NCBI GenBank assembly: GCA_949152475.1 | Contig: OX424561.1 | Span: 30,498,481-30,562,480 of the forward strand | Direction of reading: 5' to 3' | Length of the DNA stretch: 64,000 nt | Source of the DNA: Terebella lapidaria | Lineage: Eukaryota; Annelida; Polychaeta; Terebellida; Terebellidae | Notes under the pieces: model-generated | The model's input: only the letters and a program-made list of their open reading frames with translations | Database searches by the model: none | Told to the model about the DNA's origin: nothing | Translations under genes and position numbers: made by a program | Shown: positions 1-11,204 of the stretch, one piece after another | Layout: every line of letters begins with the position of its first letter | Position numbering within the stretch: the first letter of the stretch is position 1

Positions 1-940
1 CGGCGAAAATGGAAAGTACCGACTCAACAAAACGTTTTAGGTCAAGGTTTTTAGGTCGAAAATGCCGACTCAGCGAAGAAATTCCAGGCCAAGGTGTAGC
101 AGAGTGGGTGTGGAATACAGGCTCGAACAGGAATGCGTTAACTTGGTTTTATTCAACATAGAAAGAAAACCCCACGAGCAAAGCGGATAAATTAATTCCA
201 ACTAAATGCCACGTGATTCTACCCGACCTATCTGTCCGTCCGTCTCCGCGGGCAGCTAGCGTTAGACTGACCACGAATACCGGTCAATATTCGTCACGTC
301 GGTCAGTGGTACAATGTGATTGGTCAACGTTTGTTATGACACCATGGATACGAGTATTAATATATGTGAGATAATTAAATATTTCATATTACATATCAAT
401 AACCCAATCTTGTGTCAATCAACGGTAAATGCAGATCTGCACCGCACCGCAGTATTCACGCAAAAATATGAAAATCTATTATTACACGATACGATATGCG
501 TCGCTTACGTCTAGCCATTATAATCATAATGTAACCAATATAATTTCGGAACATCATAATGTAATCATAATGTAATAGTTCTTTGTCATATAAGGTGATG
601 AGTCCGAAAACAAAGTCTGTTTCGCTCTATGACGCTCCACTTCCGAGATATGCAGGAAGCCTCAACGATGAGTCGAGAAAATATTCTTTGGAGCTCTAGG
701 TGGAAGGTCGTTTGAGGGATTGGTGGTTTGAGGGAAGGTCGTTTGAGAGATCTGCCCTGGTGGTTTATGATCTTCCATGCAAACTTTTGCATGTCTGAGA
801 ACTGCATGTCAGTCCCTGTCTGAGAACTTCCGAAATGCCTTAATAAAAAAGCACAAAAACTACATGCATGTATGTTAGGATACAGGAAAGAAATCGAATG
901 TGACAATTATGTGACACAATATACCGAAAACCGATATCTG
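1..940. other. Non-coding stretch, no recognised feature
   Basis: I see no supportable gene here. Short open frames lack recognisable motifs. A small imperfect direct duplication (GGAAGGTCGTTTGAG, twice around 700-745) is the only visible structure. Probably intergenic or the 3' flank of the minus-strand transposase-like gene that ends near 941. Confidence 0.5.
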
Positions 941-2285
941 TGAATACACAATTTCACTCATCTAGCAAGTCGACATCTTTTTCCGTTATGTTTTCCCAAA
1001 ACGGCCTTCAGTTGGCAATGATGTCCTTCTTTTTAGACACTGGTATGCCTCTGTCTGTTTGCCGTAGTACTGGTGGGGAAGCATTGGTCTGGAAATTATT
1101 CTTCCAGAAAGACAGTTCTCTGAACTTAGTGCGTGTCGTCATGATTTCTTTTGTAGAACAAACTAGTTGAACCTTCCCGCAGTTGAATCTGGACCATGGT
1201 CCATGGTCTGCGACCATGGTCTGCGTTTTCTGCAACTTGGCCACGCTTTGTCCACCCTTCCATGCGAGCACGTTACGTCGCTGAAGCTGGAGCACCTGCA
1301 GATTCTCGGGAAAAGCCTGTCCCAAAACATCTCTGAAGTCGGGGAAGTCATAAACATTCCCATCTGAGCAATTCCGCATCTGTCTCTCAAGCCCGTGCTG
1401 GATGGCGTCCGCACTCATGAAGGTGTGGCCAGCTTCCAGGTACCTCATGGTGACATCTTCTGAAGCGTGCTGCCACTGTTCACCAGGCTGACTAAGGCTG
1501 TTATGAGTGTCCAGTTTTTGTTTTCAGCTGTACAGTTGTCCGCCCACAAGACTGCATGCTTCACATTGCGTTCTTGTTGGAGGGCCATGACATAAGTTGA
1601 GCCTATTTCCTCTGCCGAGCGTCCAGCCAAACCCTCGTGCCAGACGATTGACGTCTTCCTCTTGTTCACTGTTTTTTTCCCCATGGAAGCGAAAGTTTTG
1701 TGAAAAGTAATTATGCGTTTTGTGAAAATGGCCGTTTTGTTCCCTGGTATTCTTGGCAGCATGATCACCTTTTGTAAGTCCACACTACAAACCGACCGTT
1801 CGCCAGAATAATCAGCATCGGCATCTTCTTCGTAGTGCTTCCTTGCCACTTCATAAGATTCATGATGTTTGTTCCAGGCATGCAAGTTTCACATACTTCT
1901 GGTCCCTGTGGGGTTTCATCGTCGACAGGCGTTCATCATCGCTTGTCAGCACGACACTGGTGAGCTCCACTTGTAACTTCTTATGTAACTCGTGTGCAGT
2001 GCAACGCTCGCACTGTTCCTCTCCTAGTTTGGCGAAACTGATGTTCAACTGCCGAATCTGTTTCTTGTAGCTTTCATATGAGCATTTGTGTTGGGGGTGT
2101 TTCTTTGAAATCAATGAACATAGGGTCGAAGGTACAATGCAATGCAGAGCATATTTATCGTTAGTTGTTGACGGATTCAACCATGCATAGCTCTTCCAAT
2201 GTTGTATCACCTGCATACACCGTGGCAAACGTTTGATCAGGGAGAGAACACGAACTCTCCGTGATGAAAATGTGTTCTCCGTCAA
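941..2285 (-). pseudogene. DUF7869-type transposase-like protein, broken
   Basis: Three minus-strand frames (2285-1860, 1885-1445, 1448-1008) give successive parts of one protein. The N-terminal part has a Cys pair (EEQCERC) after an NISFAKLG segment. The middle has LPRIPGNKTAIFTKRI, WHEGLAGRSAEEI and WADNCTAENKNW. The last part has YLEAGHTFMSADAIQHGLE. The Asp-Asn-Cys...Lys-Asn and Gly-His-Thr-Phe-Met...Asp...Glu motifs are those I associate with the DUF7869 family of animal transposon-derived proteins, which look like an RNase H-fold nuclease. Frame changes occur near 1885 and near 1480. A TGA at the 1008 end is followed in frame by RPFWENITEKDVDLLDE, the kind of ending this family has, so decay there is recent. 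Function is inferred from motifs; a domesticated but mis-assembled gene is the alternative. Confidence 0.6.
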
Positions 2286-2839
2286 AATCCATGGTCGTAG
2301 CAGATATGATCGAATGCATGAATTAACAAACTATTATATAGTAGAATATCGTTCAAGTAACATTTGCTCACCCAACATTTAACGAATCTACAGTTATTGT
2401 TTTTCATGTATATCTGGGTTTTGACTATTTTTTGACAACCTCTCGTGTGAATGATCATTCGGTTCATAATCATTTTATACCCCTGGGACCCCAAAAAACA
2501 TATTGATGCAAACATAAGAACATACATAGTTCATTATTATCCGCGATAGATTCGTGAAAATACAATACAACACAAGCTTTCAAGTCAGAGAATGGATTCG
2601 TAAGCAGCTACGCACCTTGGATTTTATTATTTACTAATCTACTGGTACTCGTCCATTATCCCTGACGTAATTCATGGGGGGGGGGGGGGTACCATCGACA
2701 TAACATGTACAAGAAAGATGTCATTATCATGATTATCATCATGATCATCACCAACATGCATGTCAACATGCATCAGTGATAAGTGATAAAATATTCAACA
2801 ACTTAATATTATCTATGCGCTTGCAAAAGAAACACTTAC

Positions 2840-2947
2840 CTGATCCGTGAGCCAGTGGTTCCCTTCCAGACTCAGAAAATCAGAAGCGGTTAACGAGTAG
2901 GGCGCACAGCTGGCGAGAACCACATCAACATCTGAGTGTCTAGCCAT
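2840..2947 (-). CDS. Possible first exon of an Ulp1/SENP-like protein
   Basis: Reading from ATG at 2947 on the minus strand gives 36 codons ending exactly at a good donor (CAG|GTAAGT, intron starting at 2839). The peptide contains LTASDFLSLEGNHWLTDQ, which resembles the start of C48 (Ulp1/SENP) cysteine protease domains, where a 'D-F-x-S-L-x-x-x-x-W-L-x-D-x-x-I' pattern precedes the catalytic part. No catalytic His-Asp-Cys exon is visible before 2285. The exon sits upstream of, and on the same strand as, the DUF7869-like gene, so it could be an upstream exon of that element or a separate captured fragment. The call rests on one short peptide. Confidence 0.35.
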
Positions 2948-3033
2948 GTTTAATGTCCCTGGCTCTCTGGTATGTTAAAGGGTATGGCCCACATCTGGCG
3001 AAAACCACATCCACATATCACTGACTCTCTAGC
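2901..3033. repeat. Diverged tandem duplication of exon sequence
   Basis: The segment 2901-2945 (…CTGGCGAGAACCACATC…) recurs at about 2986-3033 as …CTGGCGAAAACCACATC…, followed in both by TCTAGC. The second copy is degenerate. It duplicates the start of the Ulp1-like exon. Confidence 0.55.
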
Positions 3034-4445
3034 ATCATCAGCTGAGGTAGCAAAAATTTCATCCAATGATATCTGTTATGTTTTACTACAGTAGGGATTC
3101 AGCTAACATTTTCATGTGATGTCTATATTTGTATTCACCAACTGTGTCGCACAATTGATATCACATTTGCACATCATGAATTATGTCCTTCTGGCTCTGC
3201 AATCTTCATACCACAGTGCGTTTTATGGTTGTCGAAGAAATCATAACACTCCTATTACGCAGATAAGGATGTTTTTCAGCAACCAATTAACGTTGAAATT
3301 CTTCCCCAATCGGTTCTCTCGTTATTGGTCGCATTAAAAGTCTTAATTCCACCACAACAATTGTGGCATGATACGAGAGCACAAATGGATACCCACAAAC
3401 AGACAAATGCCAATACCGGATCCATGGTCGAAATTTACAAGTACAATATAAGTGGTCAAATCCGAGGGATACTATCAGTATCATAGTCAAAGCCATGTGA
3501 ACATCACAGACACCCAGCCAGCTGAATGCGAGATTAGGTGCTCTGGAGGAGTAATCATTTGGGAGTCAAATAAAGTATTGTTAAAAAATCTACAGCAATG
3601 CGTCCGCATATATACATAACTTGTGTTGCAATTTTCCATAATTTTCTTCCAGGCATCTCCACATGCCGTTGATTGGTCTCCTGTGGATTGTTGGGGATTA
3701 GCCACTTCTGTTCGGACCTAATTACAGAGCTTGTACATTATGGTTGTGTTTGCTCGAAGTACTTTGTAATTCAGGTGTAACAATAATTATTTGGTTATAG
3801 CCTTCACAGGGGGGGGGGGGGGGAGATGGGGCCTGCCCCCCATCCCCCTCCCAGAAAAAAAGAAGGAAAAAGAAAGGAATGGAAGAGGGGAAAAGAGAGG
3901 GGAGAAGCAAAAGAACGTGTTTTCAAGACAAATCTATACATGTACCACATTTGTTTCCACCGGCAAGTAGTTTTGGCTTCGTGGGCCCCATGTCGCAAGC
4001 AGTGTATTCTATACAGCCATCCCACTTGTTTTCAGTCAAAGTACTTCATGGCCGACTTTCTATAAATGAATTGAGGGTACTAAAAGAGCAAATGCACATA
4101 ATCCTTTGGTGGGGTCCAAAACCAGGTAAAACATGCCATATTTTATTTAAACTACAGTGATCATGCTTTTCTGGCTGTAAAGTAATGTTTGGTGATTAGA
4201 CCCAGGAGAGCTCTGAAAGTGAACCGAGGGAAACCTCTAAAACACACCACTGGGTATGCATATCCTTCAGCTTTTAGAGCCCTTTAGCGGACCCCAGACC
4301 CTCGGCCTTCACCACCTCGCTTCACAACATTTCACATCTGGACCATCCTTCAGAGTCCTGGATCCGCCCCGAATCAGACATTTATAAACTCAGGACCATG
4401 GAAATTGGACCAAGGAGAGCGCTTTGGGATGCATAATCCTTCAGC
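3034..4445. other. Non-coding stretch with one dispersed-repeat copy
   Basis: No gene recognised. About 3468-3560 holds a copy of a ~100-bp repeat (containing CACAGACACCCAGCCAGCTGA) also seen at 12890, 26190 and 51895. G homopolymers lie at 2676-2689 (14 G) and 3809-3823 (15 G). The open frames around 3804-4160 are low-complexity translations of G-rich and GA-rich sequence. Confidence 0.55.
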
Positions 4446-4453
4446 GTCTGGCC

Positions 4454-4545
4454 AACGATCCTTTAGCTTCTAAGATACGCAACTCCCGCGGAAATGTGTG
4501 ATTTTGCCGACCGCAGCGCCGCCACGCGGTTGCCTAGGTAGCTGC
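4454..4545 (+). repeat. Left terminal inverted repeat of the P-like element
   Basis: Pairs with 10230-10323 in reverse complement. The first ~35 bp match with one substitution and a 2-bp gap; the next ~55 bp match only in blocks around GCGCCGCC and TTGCC-AGGTA. The left TIR lacks one C present at the tip of the right TIR, or shares it with the target octamer. Confidence 0.85.
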
Positions 4546-4562
4546 TGTCTGCTTCGAAGGTC

Positions 4563-7500
4563 ATGGCGGCCAAGAAAAGTGGCGTTTTCTGTGCGGCGAT
4601 AAACTGCAACAACTGCCGGAAAAAATGCCCTCTGATGACCTTTCACAGATTCCCCAAGGATAATACCAGGTAATTCATTGAAATACTATGTTTTTGTGAA
4701 GATTTGAAGTTGAATGAAATTGGCAAAGATGTTGATAGTGTACCGATACCTGTATTATCGCCCGCCATCACAACACAGCAGCCTACAGTGAGAGTGACAG
4801 TCGTCGAAAGTCGACATTGATTCAATTCATGAGTTGATTGATCACTGTCCGGAACTCATATTCTGTTCAATTTAGTGGGCAAATCATTTTATTCCCAACT
4901 AGATCTACAGTAATTCCCCATGGTAATAGGATCTGCTCCGAAATCCATGAATCAAACCAACAAACGTTTCAATCCATATCATATTTTTACTGGGCCTATC
5001 TGACCTATGGACATGTGGCCATGTCAACGGCTTTTTAGACCTGTTTAGATTTCCATACCCTACGAATGTAAGCCTGGGCTGCATAAATTGGGGGGAGGGG
5101 GGTACACTAGGTCTAGTAGCAGACATCATAACGTCATGAAATTTACACACGAACTGGCATGACACTCAAGTGAATGCAATCAAACCAGCCAATGTTTTTG
5201 TTATTAGAATGTGGATATATAATCTCCCAGATATTGCTGACAGGTTCAAATCGAAATAATCATTATTTAGGCCTAATCAGTACTGAGCACAGGTATGAAT
5301 TGTTATTAATGTACAATTAAATGGGCTGGTCCAGTTGGATGTTAGTTTGCTTGCGCTATAGAAAAGGGAAGATGTGCTGTATGCATCCACTCTTGACTCA
5401 TTAATTCATTGTATTTCTACTGAATAATAAACATGATAAATGTACTTGTTGATTGATTATTAAAAACAATATGCCTAATTTGTCAACAGAAGCAAACAGT
5501 GGGTTATCAACTGTAGGCGTCAGGATGTACTGCAGAGAGATGGAGAGTACCTTTGGAAGAATTGCGACTAAAGGTCAGATCCCTTCCAGCTTCATCCAAA
5601 CTTGTCGTCGTAGCCATTGACGAGATGGCCATCAAGGAGGGAGTTACTTACGACGCGGGTCGTGACGTGTTGGATGGTCTTAGTGACGGTCTCGAGCGTG
5701 GTGAGGTGTTGGCAAACCATGCCAATACCTTCATGGTGCGTGGGATCACGGAAAAATGGAAGCAAACCCTGGGATACTTCCTCAGCAGTGGTCCGATGTC
5801 TGGCTCTGTGATGCAGCATTTACTTGTGGACTGCATCAGTCGGCTCCAGGAGGTGGGACTTACAGTGATGGCAATCGTTTGTGACCAGGGCACCAACAAC
5901 CAGAACCTGTTTTCACACCTGAAGGTGGATGAAAACAAACCCTACTTCTTCCTGGGACAACAGAAGATCTTCACCTTCTACGATCCACCACATTTGATAA
6001 AAAATGTCCGCAATAACCTGCAGAAGCATGGTTACATCATAGATGGATACGACATTCTGTGGAGTCACATTGAAGACTTCTATGAGAAGGACCGCAGCAA
6101 GCCGATCAGGCTAGCCCCTCGTTTGACCCCTAAACACCTCAAGCTGCCCCCATTCTCCAGGATGCGTGTGAGGCTGGCCACCCAGGTACTCAGCCATTCA
6201 GTGGCCGCAGGCATGAGTGCCATGGCTGACTGGAATGTCATCACAGGTATGTAATCCACCAATATGTGGAAATGTATTCCTTTTTTACTCATATTTACAA
6301 CTCCTGTATGCTTGTGTACCAGAGATATGGAAGGGATATAAATATATTGCTGAGATTTCTCATGTATAGAAAATATGTATGTCATCACAACATTCGAATC
6401 CTCACATTTCTGTCACAGAAGATGCGGCCCACACAGCCCGGTTCATTGAGAAAATGGACCAACTGTTCAACGCATTTAACAGCAAAACCATATCTAGCCC
6501 AGCATGCATGCGCCATGCTTTCTCCGAGAATTCTGGCCACAAGGCATTTCTGAGTGAGATGTTGCCTTGGCTTCACAGTATCAAGACGAAAGGTACAAGT
6601 AATATAGTGACTTGGAAAAACTGCTACTGTCATTCCATAGTTTGTGTAGAAGTGAATCTTTTTTGGGACAATCCTATTTGCACTAGTGTGATATAAATGT
6701 AATTTGACTCCAGAATGAACAGGTTGTGAATTTTTGTACATGTAGTGGTGATCATGAATACCTTGATATGCATGTATTGGAGCTTGAACCAGTCATTTTT
6801 CACTACAGGAAAACGCAGACCTGCCTGTTTGAAGGGGTTCACACTGACGATATGTGCCCTGCTGCAGCTGTGGGAAGTCCTCCACAAGGATCACGAGCTC
6901 AAGTTCCTGCTCACCAATCGCATGAACCAGGACTGCGTGGAGAATCTTTTCAGCATAATTCGATCTAAAGGCGCCCAGAGAGACAACCCAGATGCTGCCC
7001 AATTCCGAGCTGCTTTTCGCCAGGTACAGCATTATTTCCACAGGTTATTGGTCGATGTATCACAAAATTTAGCTCTATGTCATATACATAAATACATGTA
7101 TGTATATCGTCTATATATTATGGTACCTCGATAACATGATTTAAATATTAAACAGTTGTGATATTCTTACAATAGACTGGGACATGTTTTGTTTGTATGT
7201 CTTTGTGTGACCAGAGAAGTAGTGTTGGTATCCAATTTTTTGCATATTTACATGGTTGGTACATTTTATACCACAGGTACTGGTTGAGGCAGTGATGGCC
7301 CCTGTGAGATCAGTCAACTGTGAGGAGGACGTGGATGAATTCCTGTTCCTAACTACGGTGTACGACGCCACCCGTGTGGAGAACCCTGGCCCAGCCCCAC
7401 AGTCCAGTCAGCTACTGGAAGTACCAGCCCAGTCGACCAGCTACCTAGACAGCCTGGACGCACCCGTCAAGTCAACACTACAGCTTTGCTCACTGGCATC

Positions 7501-7975
7501 TGTACAGGCTCTGTCTGTTCAAAAGAGCAATGTTCTTGCTTATATTGGTGGCTATATTGTAAACAAGCTGTCGGGTAGAATTTGTAACACCTGTGTTAGC
7601 AAATTACAGGGTGAGATTGATTCTGACAACCCAGATCATGCTTTCCTGTTAAAGAAAAACTACAGTGGTGCCAAGGTTGGCCTGAAAGTTCCAAGTGTTG
7701 GTCTGCATGAGGCAATGGTAAGCCTTGAGACAAGGTACCGCAACGTTGTTGCAAAGGTCATAACCGGTGTAAAAGTCAAAGCTACATTGAGTGCATTGTT
7801 GGCAGCTGAGCCAAAGTTGTCCAGTGTCACGTGTGCTGCATGCCACATGCACACTCTGGTCGTACACTTGTTCATCAACATACGCCTGCATTTTGACATC
7901 ACAGAAAACAACAGGCGACTGGCATCAGACAAAGATCGTAAGAACAGAAAACTCTTGAAGTTCAGCCACGTGTGA
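4563..7975 (+). CDS. P-element/THAP9-like transposase, multi-exon
   Basis: A cut-and-paste transposase: THAP DNA-binding domain plus an RNase H-fold nuclease. Exon 4563-4669 encodes the first 35 residues of a THAP domain (FCAAINCNNC…MTFHRFPKD) and ends at a GT donor. The exon carrying the remaining Cys and His was not found. The catalytic exon is open from about 5520 to 6246 and has AIDEM, VCDQGTNNQ and FYDPPHLIKNVRNNL. Exon 6421-6592 follows a good acceptor; exon 6809-7023 carries LTNRMNQDCVENLFSIIRS; the last exon, 7277-7975, has YIGGYIVNKL, two Cys pairs and the ending NRRLASDKDRKNRKLLKF that P/THAP9 proteins share. All joins after 5520 use GT-AG sites and keep phase, with no stops seen. 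The start of the catalytic exon is uncertain, and the coiled-coil exon seen in the second P-like gene was not found. It may encode a nearly complete enzyme. Confidence 0.8.
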
Positions 7976-8825
7976 ATTTTCATTAAAGTGGTAGACGTAT
8001 GACTCTTGCTGTGATGCAAGCAGTGGAAATAACTGTACATGTGTGCACATGTTTGTTTTGGTTAATGGGATGTTGTTGGTTCTCGTCTTGTTGTGTTATG
8101 ATTAATATCAAAACATCTGAAACAGGCAATAATGATTGTACATGGATAATTTGAAACACAAATTGATATACACAATATGACATTGGTATGTGTTGAATAT
8201 ATTGTGTTGCTGGGGCTATGTATACATTCTAAAATTGTCCTGATTCAATTTCTTGTTAAGGTTTATCATTTATCAATGTGATGTTTTACAGATTACATGA
8301 AAATGTATGGTCAATACAATCAACAGTACATAATATCTACATGTAATGTAATTATATGAGTAAATATGTGTACATGTTCTATGTGAGCAACTGTATTAAT
8401 TAACATGATTAACGTGGCAAACAGTATCAATCTTGAAGTGATTATACACTGGTATTGAACATTTATGATATACAATTCACTTGAAGAGTAGACCAAATAA
8501 AAACGGTTGAACTTGAAATATGCCTCCTGATTTCTATTTTCAAACAACTTTTAAAAACCGAGCCTGAACTTTTAACACCACTATAACTTTTCCAACTGCT
8601 AAAATATATCAAGCAGACCACATGCTATAAGTATCTTTTCAATTTATATGTAATTAAAACAATCACAAAATCCACATAATACACAATCCACATCTAAAAC
8701 AATTGGGTGTGAATCGATTACTAGTAGGTGAAACAAGAGATTCAAGGTTTATTAGACATTTCTGGACAGATTTACTGGAACGTTATGATCAAGAATATAA
8801 ATTCAGAATGAATTTTGTGATTGAT
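7976..8825. other. 3' non-coding part of the P-like element
   Basis: AT-rich sequence without a recognisable gene, between the transposase stop and the TTAA element. AATAAA-like signals are present (for example CCAAATAAAAACGG near 8493). Open frames here have no known motifs. Confidence 0.5.
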
Positions 8826-9727
8826 TTAAAGTACTAGTATAGTGAAAATATGGTGTGAATTCATATGAAAGATCTCATTGATCTGAGCAAAATGGTTTTT
8901 ACGGCATGTAAATATCACAATCCGTTCAAAAGTTATAGCACTTTATAGACTGAAATCGGCAAATTTGCTTTTTCAAAACAATTTAGCTAATTAGTATGCA
9001 AATGAGATATTCATGACGTCATCGGGGGAAGTTGTTTTAATTAGGTACTTTTATATGTATTATTCATTCATTTAATGTTATGATTATTCGTCAAAACTTA
9101 TTCTATACATATTTTAATATGAATAATCAGTGTTTCCACTTTTTCTGATGTTGTCAAGGTAACCAGTGACCTGGTATGGCCCATAGCAACCATGGTTGCT
9201 AGGGCCAGAAACCCACTTAGAACAGGGTATGCACAAATAAAAATGGTGCCAACTTGAGATCTATAATAATTTATTTCATAAATAATCGACAGAAAGTCTG
9301 TGGATAGACTGACTTGGCAGTTAATGGCCATGGCAACCATGGGTAACTACGGCTATAGGGAACGACTGGTAACCATAGCAACAGTACAGTTTGTGTGGAT
9401 ATTGACTATGTATGGTACATAATAATATGCACTAGTCAGATCTTCAGAACCATCAATAAGAAACATTATATCATGGCTTGAAATATCCTAATTAAAATTT
9501 GTTCCCCTCGTGACGTCATGAATTCTCATTAGCATCTAATTTGCATATTAATGTGTTGCTAGAACTTTTCAAGTGGCTTCTGTAGTGTAGTGCCAGAATG
9601 GCAGTTTCAAATGGCTGTAACTTTTGAACGGTTAGAGATATTGATATACCGTAAAGACCATTTTGCTCAGATCAATGAGATCTTTCATATAACAGAACAT
9701 CATATTTTCACTTTACTAGTACTTTAA
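8826..9727. mobile_element. Non-autonomous TTAA element with long TIRs
   Basis: TTAA at 8826-8829 and 9724-9727 flank an 894-bp element whose ends are AGTACTAGTATAGTGAAAAT and the inverse of AGTACTAGTAAAGTGAAAAT. The inverted repeats run about 200 bp each, down to the ATTCATGACGTCAT / GTGACGTCATGAATTC segments near 9010 and 9512. No transposase is inside. TTAA duplications are typical of the piggyBac and Kolobok superfamilies, but the AGTACTAG tip is not the usual piggyBac CCY tip. It interrupts the 3' part of the P-like element. The interior has a near-perfect 28-bp palindrome around 9180 (AGCAACCATGGTTGCT). Confidence 0.8.
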
Positions 9728-10229
9728 CCCATACGTGGAGCTGGGGGGCTGATGAAACTTCCCATGCCTCTTTTTTTGGATGGGGGGGGGGGGAGGGAGT
9801 GGAGTGTTTTCACGATCGACAGGCCTATAAGTAGTGCCCGTATAGTAGGCCTACGTGGATCACTGTAGATCAGTAATATCGAGATACCGGTAAAATCGGG
9901 TGAGCCCTACCATTGCTATACAAATTTTGATAGACAAGACTATAGGAATGTATATCCCCAACCCACTCAAGCTGTCTTCTGTCCACGGATAGCTACGGAT
10001 TTTGAATGACTCGAAATATTAGGTCTAAGCCCATATACGTGTGGTGGTCAATTGACGTTGAAAAAGCATAATATGCCCTGCTAATATCGGATATAAAAAG
10101 ATAGTGCATAATCTGTATGTTGCAGCCCCACCCATCATGAAATTAAAATAGAAAAGATGTTTAATTGTATGTGATCATCGTTGTCGAAAGTTCGTCAAGT
10201 ACACATGTCTGACATCCCACAGCTGTGAA
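9728..10229. other. Non-coding interior of the P-like element
   Basis: No gene or family recognised. A G tract lies near 9783. The right TIR begins at about 10230. Confidence 0.5.
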
Positions 10230-10323
10230 CGTTACCTCGGCAATCACAAGGCGGCGCCACGATCGCGTCATTACGTAATATGCATACGGAGTTGCGTATC
10301 TTAGTGAAGCTAAAGGACCGTTG
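10230..10323 (-). repeat. Right terminal inverted repeat of the P-like element
   Basis: Reverse complement of the left TIR at 4454-4545. The tip CAACGGTCCTTTAGCTTC abuts the target copy GTCTGGCC at 10324. Confidence 0.85.
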
Positions 10324-10469
10324 GTCTGGCCAACCCGGCCAACAGGGGCTCGCTGCAATCGCCGCTATATCGCTCAAGGATTTTAGCCCCCTTCCCCCAA
10401 ATCTTATACCCGCCCCTGCCTGGACTAAAACAATGAACACAAGTGTAGATAACTGATTTTCTAATTAGA

Positions 10470-10940
10470 TGCCGGATTTTCATATGTACATATTTGGTCA
10501 GGCTTTGTTTCTATACCAAAACTGTTGTATTTTATGTTAATTTTTGTCATCATCAAAATCTCGTGTTGATGGTGGTAATGGGTTGATACATTCTACTACT
10601 GAGCTGGTATCACTGCTGGCGGACGTTAAATGTGTAACCGATGATACCGTCAACTCAACTAGCCTTTCAACTCCTAATTGGGTACTTATGTACTTGTCAT
10701 AAACCTATACCCATTTTGTGGGGGTTCCATATGAATTTCAATCGTTTCTTCGGCAGTTAGGTACAGTACAAAAAAAATAATAAATTCTACAAACTTCTGC
10801 TCTTGGTGACGCCAGATTAAATCTTTGGAGCAGAATTGTTTGGATTTTGTTTTCATTCCAAAACTGTTGTATTTCAGGTTTTTATTGGCATCATCAATCT
10901 CTTGTGTTTTGGTGGTAATAGGGTGATACATTCATTTTAT
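10470..10940 (+). repeat. PLE-associated long repeat, tandem pieces
   Basis: Copies of the repeat also found at 24170, 31480, 46094, 51502 and 60150. Shared words include GGCTTTGTTTCTAT, GTATTTTA…CATCATCAAAATCT, GGCGGACGTTAA and GGGTACTTATGTACTTGTCA. The order here is A-part, B-part, then A-part again near 10850-10930. As in other copies, a minus-strand PLE fragment lies to its right. Confidence 0.65.
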
Positions 10941-11204
10941 CTTACATTACTCTCAGTCAAGTATTTAGCAACTGTGTTGATAATAACTGGCTTACGATCT
11001 GATAATCTCTAGACTAGCAACGCTTGACAAATGAACACAATGTTATTTCCTTCATGGTAAGATATTAATGTATAATTTATCTCGAAATATCATTATGAGG
11101 AGACATCATATTAGCCTAAGATATATGGAAGTTTAGAGTAAAATGTTATAAACAAGGGGAGTAACAATAGGGCAATAATACCGAATTTCCAACAGTGCAA
11201 TGGG

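Larger units (their letters stand above)
4446..10331 (+). mobile_element. P-element-like DNA transposon with TIRs and 8-bp TSD
   Basis: The left end (from 4454) reads AACGATCCTTTAGCTTC; the right end, reverse-complemented from 10323, reads CAACGGTCCTTTAGCTTC. The match continues through TAAGATACGCAACTCC and then, more weakly, through a GCGCCGCC…TTGCC…AGGTA segment. The strong part is about 35 bp; Drosophila P has 31-bp TIRs. The same octamer GTCTGGCC flanks both ends (4446-4453 and 10324-10331). P elements make 8-bp duplications, and this octamer is the reverse complement of the known P target consensus GGCCAGAC. Inside, the transposase gene starts ~110 bp from the left TIR. The 3' third holds a TTAA element (8826-9727). 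Imperfect TIR identity suggests it is not recent. Confidence 0.85.

Noticed and set aside
3804-4160. Overlapping open frames rich in Pro, Gly, Lys and Glu
   Set aside because: Produced by a G tract and purine-rich sequence; no conserved motif and no splice or start context.
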